Positions 1 through 8,384 of a stretch of 64,000 bases of DNA are shown piece by piece. The translations under genes and the position numbers were made by a program. Below the pieces are notes generated by a model. That model saw only the letters and a program-made list of their open reading frames with translations. It was not told the origin of the DNA and made no database searches. Every line of letters starts with the position of its first letter. The first letter of the stretch is position 1. The stretch is taken from contig OY288247.1 in the NCBI GenBank assembly GCA_958450325.1, forward strand, positions 6,810,429 to 6,874,428. Reading direction: 5' to 3'. The DNA comes from Agrostemma githago (taxonomy: Eukaryota; Streptophyta; Magnoliopsida; Caryophyllales; Caryophyllaceae).

Positions 1-174
1 GCCTGATTTGCCCTGCATGGCAGGCGGCAGGCGGCTAAGGGATTAAGGCCATACTCTTGGAGATTCCAATGACGCTGACGGACAGTCTGCTGGGCAAGCC
101 TTTCCTCTTTCTGGGACCGGTCACCTTGGGGCCTGACTGGCAGGCGGCCCGAGGTAGGCAACCGACCCCCATCA
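1..174 (-). repeat. Tat-1 3' LTR, partial
   Basis: This matches 11513-11679 base for base except for an extra AGGCGGC near base 30 and one substitution near 156. On the plus strand it ends in ATCA at 174, so on the element's strand the LTR begins TGATGG. About 500 bases of this LTR lie before the window. Confidence 0.92.
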
Positions 175-460
175 ATTGGCCCTCGCCAGCTGAGCAGGAG
201 CAGGGTTCCTGCTCGGCAGGCGACGTCTTGTTTTGGGACGGTGGGAGGTTGACTCCTTGGACACTCTCGCATTAAATGCGCCGCGTATTCCCGAGGGAAC
301 ATGCCATAATTTCTCTGGGTATGCAGAGAGTTCAAACGTCTCCTCTTATGATTATTCTTCTTTACACAGAGAATTTTCGAGCAGTGTGCAAGTTTGGTGA
401 TTGGCTCTCTTCTTTCCAGAAGTGGTTGGGGCGCCATTAATGCCCTGCTTCTGCTTCGTG
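175..460. other. Tat-1 spacer between 3' LTR and first antisense gene
   Basis: I see no credible gene. On the element strand this should hold the polypurine tract next to the LTR, but the sequence beside base 174 is only weakly purine-rich (GGCGAGGGCCAAT). On the plus strand it is the probable promoter region for the gene at 525. Confidence 0.5.
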
Positions 461-467
461 TATAAAT
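461..467 (+). promoter_or_regulatory. TATA box of the small antisense gene
   Basis: TATAAAT lies 64 bases upstream of the ATG at 525. Transcription would start near 492. The ATG at 525 is the first one after that point and has a good context (ATCATGGC). Confidence 0.55.
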
Positions 468-524
468 TGCATCCTTCACTATTTTCACAACCCATTTCCA
501 ACCTTCCTTTCTTTATCTTCAATC

Positions 525-1109
525 ATGGCTTGGACCAAAAAAAGCGTAACTTGTCGTGGAGTTAGACGTGTTACTTTCATCTTCAGAGGGTTTTGGAAGC
601 TTCGATATGCTCGTGCTGCTTATCTGGCTGTTTGCCGCAGCCGCCGTTTACGGCTTCGTTCTCGCCGGTCGGGTCAGAGAACTTCTGCTAGGAGGGGCAA
701 ACGCCTCAAGAGGTTCTCACCTCCTGCTGCGCCTAGGTTTAGGCGCTGCCCCCAGGGAGGGGGCTGTTTTGACAGGGGATGCCACGAGTGCTTTCCGTGG
801 CTGCACCCCGAGCAATTTTACCCCAACCTTTCGGACACTGATTCCTCCTTGGCGTCAGGTCCCTCTTCGCCTGTGAAGAAGACAGGCTGTCGTACCTGCG
901 ACGAATCCCAGGCCGCTCCCTTTGGCAGGGACTGGGAGGACAGCAGCCATGACTCTGAGGACAGTGAGGGCCTTGGTTGCCTGAGCGACAAGGATGAAGA
1001 TGGAGCTTCGGATGATCCTTTCCAGGGCTCCCCAGGCTGGGACTGGGGCTCGGCTCTCGGGAGTCCAGGCAGCCCTGGGGATTATTCCCCCGTTTTGGGC
1101 GACGACTAG
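525..1109 (+). CDS. Antisense gene of Tat-1: Arg-rich, Cys-containing protein with acidic tail (194 aa, unknown)
   Basis: I do not recognise this protein. It runs antisense to the retrotransposon genes, between pol and the 3' LTR. The first 70 residues are strongly basic, with clusters such as RSRRLRLRSRR that look like a nuclear or nucleolar signal. A Cys-rich block follows at about residues 84-100 (CPQGGGCFDRGCHEC), then a Ser/Asp/Glu-rich acidic tail. A plant TATA box sits 64 bases upstream and this ATG is the first after it. A second ORF overlaps at 556-876 in another frame and has a hydrophobic stretch near its start (MLVLLIWLFAAAAVYGFVLAG region); I favour the 525 frame because of start position and length. 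Lineage-specific antisense proteins are known in Tat elements, but whether this one belongs to a known family is open. Confidence 0.5.
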   Translation: MAWTKKSVTCRGVRRVTFIFRGFWKLRYARAAYLAVCRSRRLRLRSRRSGQRTSARRGKRLKRFSPPAAPRFRRCPQGGGCFDRGCHECFPWLHPEQFYPNLSDTDSSLASGPSSPVKKTGCRTCDESQAAPFGRDWEDSSHDSEDSEGLGCLSDKDEDGASDDPFQGSPGWDWGSALGSPGSPGDYSPVLGDD

Positions 1110-1451
1110 GCCTGATAGGCAGGGTGTTTGCTTGTTGGGCCGGAATTCCTGGGCCCTTGTATATTTTCTTTCTTTGTTGGGTACTGAATGTAACTTTCCC
1201 CCTTTTTAAGGCTTTATGAAATGAGATTCGGGCGATGTGTTTGTTATTGTATTCTTAATATGTGTTTATTACTTTTTATTTGAAGTGGAGTGGAGGCGTC
1301 ATAGGATGATCAATCCCCTGACACCTTTTGGTCCTTTCGAGGTCATTCTCGGGAAGCTACTCAGAGCAAACCTCTGCAGGGGTGACACGTGGACTGTAAC
1401 CTTTGGGAATTCCTGAGGGTTGGGCGACTCTTGGCATGCCCTTTTTCTTTC
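1110..1451. other. Spacer between the two antisense genes of Tat-1
   Basis: No gene is visible. It holds the presumed 3' end of the small gene, with AT-rich sequence from about 1205 to 1275, and the upstream promoter region of the gene starting at 1701. Confidence 0.5.
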
Positions 1452-1458
1452 TATAAAA
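1452..1458 (+). promoter_or_regulatory. TATA box of the large antisense gene
   Basis: TATAAAA at 1452 predicts transcription from near 1483, followed by a CT-rich leader. I find no ATG between there and 1701, so the box and the start codon support each other. Confidence 0.6.
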
Positions 1459-1700
1459 GCGACTAGTCATCCACTCTTTCACCTTTTCCATCTTTCTTTT
1501 CCTTCGAAACTCCCTATTCTCTTTATTCCTTAAAACCCTCGAGTGTTAACGAATCGTACCCTACTTTGCACCCCCCTTTCCCTGGGAGATTCTTCCTTCG
1601 GGCTTGCACCGTGCTGTCAGGCGATCCTAGGTCAGATTTTTGTCCTCCATTTTCTGTTCTTTCCTTTTGATTTCCTGTTTTCCGTTTTCGCTAGAGTAGG

Positions 1701-4047
1701 ATGTCTAGACCCCGCGAGCGGATTTTGCCCTTTACCGACCCATCCAAGAGGGGGGAAGGGACGAATCTTGCCTCCTCCTCTAGGGAGGTGGGTTTCGAGG
1801 AGGAACACTTGGCGGGCAGCGGGGGTGGTAACTCTCCTGACCCCCCCTCGTTTGATGCCATTGACTCGGACGATGAGGCGTTGGAAATTGACCCTTCGAG
1901 GACCTCTGGTCCTCTTGTTCGGCGGGAAAAGGGTAGGGTATATTACTTAGATAAAGTTAAATATCGAATCCCCTTGAGTACTTTCCCTGACCCGAAAAAT
2001 CGGGAGTTGATCCTTGCAAAGAACGCCACTGGTGTGATTGAACGGCTCTACAACTTCGGGGAGGGGTACACAGTAGTTGTCCCCGGCGAAAAGGATACCG
2101 TATGCAACCCCCCTGATGGGTGCATAGCGGTTTACCATAAATGCCTGGAGTTCGGCCTTCGCTTTCCCTTCCATCACTCCTTGGAAGAGATCTTCAGGCG
2201 CATGAACGTTGCCATCGCCCAGCTGACAGCGACGGCTGTCAGGGCGCTGATCTCGTATGTCTGGACCTGTCTGTTCCACCACTCTGAGCCTTCCATTGAC
2301 GCCCTGCGGTTTATGGTGGGTTTGCAAATGGTGTCTTCTGGGAGTGCGGGCTCCCCTGGTTATTGGTCCCTTTTGAGGCAGAAGGAACATTGTTTGGTGT
2401 GGCCTGGCATGGACAGTTTAAGGGATTGGAAGAACAACTTCCTCTATGTACACAGCACCCATGGGTGGAAGATTCCCCGCCATTTTAGGAATCATGTCCA
2501 TACCAGGCTTGAGACCTCTGAGGAGTATCACCCTGGCGTGGGTGGAAAAGCCTTGGAGGTGAAACTGGGCGAGAAAGACAAGGAGTTGACGGCCTTCTTT
2601 GCTGGCCATACTGATAAGTATGGGGTGTATGGCCCTACATTCTGGCTCCCCCATGCGGAGGTTATTGCGTCTGATAAATACTTGACCCGGTTGGGCATGA
2701 ACCCGGGTCTAGATAAAGGTAGTTCAGGAGTGTTGATGGTTTCTTCTTACTCCTTTCCCTTTAAAGTGCCCTGACAACTTGTATGTTTGTCTTGCAGATC
2801 TTGCTACCCTTATTTGGAAGAAAGGGGAGGTGAGACGCCTGGGTTTGGACGAGAATCTCATTGTTGTCCAGCGTCGCCCTTCTCTTCCTCCTGATTTTAA
2901 GAGAGGCGAGAAAAATCTGATGAAGCACTTAAAGGGTCTGTCGTTCAGCAGGCCAAGGCTCCCCCCTCCTCCTAGGGCGACACCTGCAAAGACGGTGATT
3001 TCTGAGGCCACCCCTTCTCCAGTGGCGAAGGCGATCGCTTTCGAGGCCACCCCTTCGCCTGTTGGCAGGCAGGAGGGCCTTTCAGCAGGGGTCCAGATTC
3101 CCCCGGGGCCGCGAGCTGCAGGCTCTGAAGAGACTGGGGAGAGTACTCCCCGAGCGCTGCTTAGAAAGAGGAGTAGGGAGGCTCCAAATGCTGACCGGGT
3201 GGTGGACCTGGAGACTTCCACGCCTGAGCCCAAACGTTTTGCTCGGGAGATTCCTGCCACCCTCTTCTCCGAGGTGAATGCCGAATTCCACTATACCGCT
3301 GGAGACAGTCAAGATGTTTCTGCCCTACTTTCCGACTCAGGGGCGGTTCTAGCGGATCACCTCCTCAAAACTGTCAAATCTGCCACAGACCAAGTGTCCC
3401 AGTACATCCAGCGCACTGCCCGGATTATGCAAGCTTCTGCCGAGCTGGCGGCCCTCAGCCGCCTGAGTGATGAGGAACTGTCCAACTCTGACCGCCTTTC
3501 TGCCGTCGAGAGGGACGTTGCTCTCATTGCCAGCCTGAAGGATCAGTTGGCCAAAAGGGAGACCGAGCTGGAAGAGGCCAAAGGTCAGGCGATCCACTGG
3601 AAGTCTGAAAATGAGAAAGCTATCAGGGAGGTGTCCCGCTTGGGGGAAGAGTCAAAGAGGGCTCAGCAGGCCTTTGCGGAATTGGAGCAGGCCAGGAAAG
3701 CTTTGGCTGAGCTGGATCATGCTAAGAAGAGCGTAATCGACCTCGGGGAGCGCCTTTCCAAGGCAAATTCTGATCTGCAGGCGGCTCTTGGCGATCTGGC
3801 GGCGAAGACCAAGGATTGGGAGAAGGAGAGGGATGAAATACTCCAGGAGGTGGAGACGGCTGTGTCGGCGGGCTTCGTTAATGGTGCTAACTCTTGCCTT
3901 GGGGTCGTGATGGAAACTGTCAGGGAGATGTTCCATGGTTTTGATGAGGACGCTTTCCGATCCCTCTACACTGCTAAGGACGAGGCTTTGATGCGCAGAC
4001 TGTCTGAAGGAGCTGCTACCTCCGGCCCAGATGATCCCCCTGCTTAA
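1701..4047 (+). CDS. Antisense gene of Tat-1: PF04195-like (putative gypsy-type transposon) protein with C-terminal coiled coil, two exons
   Basis: Exons are 1701-2718 and 2798-4047; the 79-bp intron is phase 1 and joining keeps the frame, giving about 755 aa. The middle part (about residues 120-300) contains GLRFPFHHSLEEIF, a QLT block and a later WKNNF, the pattern of PF04195, a domain I know as the antisense ORF of Tat-type Gypsy elements. Residues about 580-690 are rich in Glu, Lys, Ala and Leu with heptad spacing, a long predicted coiled coil, which suggests a structural or oligomerising role. A TATA box lies at 1452 and this is the first ATG after it. There is no visible lesion, unlike in pol of the same element. 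Its biochemical function is unknown; a role in gag or host-factor binding would be pure guesswork. Confidence 0.75.
2719..2797 (+). other. Intron of the Tat-1 antisense gene
   Basis: The donor is AAAG/GTAGTT at 2718/2719 and the acceptor TGTCTTGCAG ends at 2797. A T-rich tract precedes the acceptor. Without splicing the frame stops at 2774; with splicing the frame continues to 4047. Confidence 0.75.
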
Positions 4048-4323
4048 CATGGAGAACAGTCTTCCTCAGAGGGCTCTTGCTCGTCTCCTGCTGCGCCTGT
4101 GCCAACGTTTTAATCTTCCTTACCTCTTTGCGCGCCGAGCCCTTCGATGGCCGGCTGCCGTGTTTGATTGTAATTATTTGTCTTAAAAACTTACTTATCC
4201 TGTGTTCCTTTGACACTATTTCTTTTTATGTAGACTCTCTGTTTGCTTTTGTCTGTTTTCGGTTTTTCGCGGTTTTTGATGCGTAGCTTGTCCCTGTCCT
4301 CCTGTAAGCCTTATCGTTTTTCG
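4048..4323. other. 3' flank of the Tat-1 antisense gene
   Basis: No gene seen. It is T-rich on the plus strand and is the probable 3' UTR of the antisense transcript, leading into the tandem array. Confidence 0.45.
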
Positions 4324-4937
4324 TGCAAGGTTGGGGGGGAACCTGCCCCCAGTCCTTGTTGGTCCGGCCTGTCCTTGGCTTTTGTTCAAAGTCCAGGGGG
4401 CCTGCCCCCTGCCTGCCCAGAGACTAGCAGGGGGGCTCCTGCGTTTTTTATACAAGGTTGGGGGGCCTGCCCCCAGTCCTTGTTGGTCCGGCCTGTCCTT
4501 GGCTTTTGTTCAAACTCCAGGGGGCCTGCCCCCTGCCTGCCCCCTGCCTGCCCAGAGGCTAGCAGGGGGGCTCCTGCGTTTTTTATACAAGGTTGGGGGG
4601 CCTGCCCCCAGTCCTTGTTGATCCGGCCTGTCCCTGGCTTTTGTTCAAAGTCCAGGGGGCCTGCCCCCTGCCTGCCCAGAGGCTAGCTGGGGGGCTCCTG
4701 CGTTTTTTATACAAGGTTGGGGGGCCTGCCCCCAGTCCTTGTTGATCCGGCCTGTCCCTGGCTTTTGTTCAAAGTCCAGGGGGCCTGCCCCCTGCCTGCC
4801 CAGAGGCTAGCTGGGGGGCTCCTGCGTTTTTTATACAAGGTTGGGGGGCCTGCCCCCAGTCCTTGTTGATCCGGCCTGTCCTTGGCTTTTGTTCAAAGTC
4901 CAGGGGGCCTGCCCCCTGCCTGCCTAGAGGTAAGCAG
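4324..4937. repeat. Tandem array, about 5 copies of a 124-bp GC-rich unit
   Basis: Units start near 4324, 4451, 4586, 4710 and 4834, giving spacings of 127, 135, 124 and 124; the 135 contains an extra CCTGCC-type duplication. Each unit carries two strong inverted repeats, one around GGGGGGCCTGCCCCC and one CAGGGGGCCTGCCCCCTG. Tandem repeats between pol and the 3' LTR are a known hallmark of Tat elements and a known seed for satellite DNA. Confidence 0.9.
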
Positions 4938-5196
4938 GGTGGCGCTTCGGATTTTTTGCTGGGGGGGGGGGGGCATTTTTCCCGATTTTGGCAACAGGGG
5001 GGCCTCCCCCTATTGCCCCCTGCTCGTTTGTGTGTGAAGAACGCGAGTGTGAACAGGCAACGAGTATAGATCTGAATATTCTTCATTTCTTTGTAAAACT
5101 GTAACATTTTCGGGTGGTCGGAGCCGTCGACATTCTTTTGACCGTCCTCCGCCATTTGTTTTTAGCAAAAAAGTAAAAACTACCCTTAGATTCTGT
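4938..5196. other. Array edge with G-run and 3' end of Tat-1 pol
   Basis: It contains a run of 13 G at about 4962-4974 followed by degraded repeat sequence and an AT-rich stretch just beyond the integrase stop. No gene is visible. Confidence 0.5.
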
Positions 5197-6357
5197 TTAG
5201 ACGTAGTATTTTTTCAACGTGTCTGCATTCCAGTGAGCATGCAGCTCTTGCCCTTCTAGGTTGGCGATTTTGTATGTGCCTGGTCCCAGGACTCGAGTCA
5301 CCTGGTATGGACCCTCCCAGTTGGCACTCAGCTTTCCATGTTCTCTTGACTTTCCAGTCGCCTGTGTCTTTCTCAGAACCAGCTCGCCCATCTGGAAATT
5401 CCTCTGTCGTACTTTGGTGTTGAAGGCTTTCCTCATTCGTTGCTGGTAGGCAACGATGTTGGTACTGGCCTCTTCCCTTAACTCATTTACCAGGTCCAAG
5501 GCTTCGACCATTGCAGCTTCGTTTTCAGCCCGGTCGTACTGCAGGGAGCGTAGAGAGGGGATTCTGGCCTCGATTGGTAACAATGCCTCTGCTCCATATA
5601 CCAGTCCAAACGGGGTCTGGCCTGTAGACTCTTTTCTGGTAGTTCGGATTGACCAGAGTATACTGGGGAGTTCGTCAGCCCATCTACCCTTGCAGTCATC
5701 CACCATTTTCTTCAGGCCGTTCAGGATTTGTTTGTTGGCTGCTTCTGCCTGTCCGTTGGTCTGAGGATGGCAGACGGCTGAATAGGCGACTGAGATGTTG
5801 TGGCTTTCCAGCCAGATTCTCAGCGGGTCATTATCAAATTGCCTGCCATGGTCGAATACCAACATTTTTGGCAGACCGAACCTGGTGATGATATTTCGCC
5901 AGACCACCTTCCTGACCGCCGGCTCAGTGATGTTGGGCACTGCTTCGGCCTCCACCCATTTGGTGAAGTAGTCTATGGCGACAATCAAGAATTTTCTGCC
6001 CCCTGTGGCCACCGTGAAGGGTCCTAGAATGTCCATCCCCCATTGAGCGAAGGGGATGGGAGATAGGATTGGCCTGAGTTACTGGGTCGGGGCATGGATT
6101 GATGGGGCAAAGAGTTGGCATTTCCTGCATTTCTGGGTCAGGCTCTTGGCATCTGCCAGCATGGTAGGCTAGTAGTAGCCTGCCCTGAGGGCTTTGTGGG
6201 CCAGTGATCTCCCACCAATGTGATGTCCACAAATCCCTGAGTGGATATCCTCCAATACCTCAGCGGCCTGATCCGCCCGTAGGCATTTGAGCAGGGGATA
6301 AGTAAAAGACTTTTTGTAAAGTTCTTCATCAATGAGTATGAACCAGGCTGCTTTAGC
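5197..6357 (-). pseudogene. Tat-1 integrase, interrupted by in-frame stops
   Basis: The frame continues directly from the RNase H part. The upstream half keeps a recognisable HHCC zinc region, but in-frame stops lie at 6358-6360, 6169-6171 (TAG where the family has Trp) and 6079-6081. After these an open frame of 279 aa runs from 6036 to 5197 and holds the catalytic core: an Asp in VAIDYFTKW, an Asp in VFDHGRQFD and a Glu in NGQAEAANK, followed by the C-terminal DNA-binding part. Integrase would insert the cDNA into the chromosome. With three stops this copy cannot make the full protein. Its end is beside the antisense region, as expected for Tat elements. Confidence 0.9.
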
Positions 6358-8046
6358 CTATATCTTCCTTTTTTGTAACGAGTCTGATGGTAAGATACCA
6401 TGCTTCTTGTACTGGATGAAGGGAGTCATCCAGCTTTCCAGCTCTTCCTCCACGGTATTAACCGCCTGACAGGGGTTAGTGGACTTCTCGTGTAAAACGT
6501 CGACCCACACTGATCTCCGGATGTCCTGTAGACCGGAGCTTGCCAGTTTTGACAGGGCGTCTGCTCTGTTGTTCTGGGATCGGGGGATCTGTTTAACCTC
6601 ATATGATTTTAGGCCGGATAATTCTCCCTTTACCATCTCTAGGTATGTGGCCATTGCTTGGTCTCTTGCTTCGTATTCTCCATTGATTTGGTTGGCGATG
6701 AGCTGGGAGTCTGTCGCTAGGACAATTCGTTCTGCTCCTGCGGCTTTAGCTAGCCTGATGCCTGCGAGCACTGCCTCGTATTCCGCTTCGTTGTTTGATG
6801 CTGGGAAAACAAATCTAAGGGCATGTTCAAAGTCGGCCCCTCCTGGGCTGGTTAGTACGACGCCTGCGCCTGCGCCATTGGTTGTCGAGGATCCGTCAGT
6901 ATGCACGGTCCATTCCTCGGCAGGGGTCTCTTCCTCCTCTGAATGGGAGCACTCAGCCAGAAAATCTGCTAAGGCTTGGGCCTTGATGGCTGTTCTTGGC
7001 TGGTAAGATATACCTAGTCCACTCAGCTCAATCGCCCACTTCAATAGTCTCCCTGATTTTTCAAATTTTTCCAACACCTTCTCCAGCGGTTGGTCGGTGA
7101 GGACCACGACTGGATGCGCGTCAAAGTATGGTCTGAGTTTCCTGGCAGCAATTATGACTGCGTAGGCGGCTTTTTCGACCAACGGGTAATTCCTCTCGGC
7201 TGCCCCCAGCGCATGACTTACAAAGTATATAGGCTGCTGGGCGCCTGCTTCTTCTCGTAAGATGACCGCGCTGACAGTTATATTGGTTACTGCGATGTAG
7301 AGGAAAAGTTTTTCCTCTGCTACTGGTCTTGCCAGGGTGGGGAGCCTCTTAAGATGGTCCTTTAGCTGCTCAAAGGCCTCTTTCTGCTCGTTTTCCCACT
7401 TGAACTGTTTGTTTCCTTTCAGTATTTTGAAGAAAGGAGTGGCCTTGTCTGCTGATCGGGCGACGAACCGTGCTAAGGCGGCCATGCGGCCTGTCAGGCG
7501 CTGGATGTCTCTAACGGTCTTAGGCTCAGGGAGGTCTAGAACTGCCTGAATTTTTTCAGGGTTGGCGTCTATCCCCCGAGAGCTGACCAAGAACCCCAGG
7601 AATTTTCCGGAGCGGACCCCAAATGTACACTTTTTTGGATTAAGTTTCATTTTGTAGGCGCGCAGGGAGCAGAAGGTCTCCTGCAGGTCTATCAGGTGCT
7701 CTCTGTCTTCTCTGCTTTTCACGATGGCGTCATCAACGTAAGCCTCGATGTTTCTGCCTTTTTGTTTCTCAAACACTTTATCAACTAATCGCTGGTATGT
7801 AGCCCCTGCATTTTTAAGCCCGAAGGGCATCATCTTGTACATGTAGGTGCCTGAACTGGTGATGAACGCGCACTTCACCCTGTCCGGCTGCCACAAGTAT
7901 ACTTGATGATACCCTGAAAAGGCATCTAGGAAGCTCAACATGGAGTAACCACTGGTGGAGTCTACCAGTTGGTCGATTCTGGGGAGTGGGTAGCAGTCTT
8001 TTGGGCAGGCTTTATTGAGGTTGTAAAGTCCACGCACATTCTCCAT
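6358..8046 (-). pseudogene. Tat-1 reverse transcriptase (C-terminal part), RNase H and archaeal-type RNase H
   Basis: Open stretch of 562 codons. The RT palm shows the catalytic box YVDD near residue 100, preceded by FGLKNAGATYQR. A Gypsy RNase H follows at about residues 230-330, then a second RNase H at about 380-510 beginning with HTDGSSTTNGAG and holding NNEAEYEA and ATDSQLI, the archaeal-type domain that Tat elements are known to have acquired. It copies the RNA genome to DNA and removes the RNA. The N-terminal RT part lies in another frame (7962-8384) because of a single-base loss near 8024, so this copy is defective. The stop at 6358 cuts it from integrase. Confidence 0.92.
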
Positions 8047-8384
8047 GCGCCTGACGATTTTTTAACCATGACTACATTTGCCAGCCATTCTGGATAGTCG
8101 CAGACCTCAATAAAATCTGCTTTCAAGAGTTTGTCAATCTCTTCCTTGATTGCGGCGTCTTTTTCTGCAGACATATTTCGCTTCTTCTGTTTTACAGGGC
8201 GGGCGTCTATGCTTACGTTCAGCTTGTGAACGATGCATGACGGATCAACGCCGGGCATCTCGTCTACCGAATAGGCGAATACGTCTTTGTTTTCTTTCAG
8301 CAACTTGATCAGTTCAGCCTGGTAGGACTTCTCCAGGTCAGCCCCTATTAGGACCTGCCTCCCTGGTTCCAAGTCTACTAGCAT
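7962..8384 (-). pseudogene. Tat-1 reverse transcriptase, N-terminal part
   Basis: It carries the usual Tat pre-RT segment (DVFAYSVDEMPGVDP) and the RT fingers (WLANVVMVKKSSGAWRMCVD). After the Cys-Val-Asp-Phe box the frame is lost near 8024 and the remaining RT continues in the 6358-8046 frame. The ATG at 8384 overlaps the gag-protease stop by a few bases (ATGCTAG), so pol would need frameshifting or re-initiation, or the overlap is itself a lesion. Confidence 0.88.

Noticed and set aside
556..876. 106-aa ORF with a hydrophobic stretch overlapping the 525-1109 ORF
   Set aside because: It is downstream of the first ATG and shorter. The 525 frame has the better start. Mentioned as an alternative only.
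1947..2390. Minus-strand ORF opposite the Tat-1 antisense gene
   Set aside because: Shadow of the plus-strand PF04195-like exon; no recognisable domain and no promoter.
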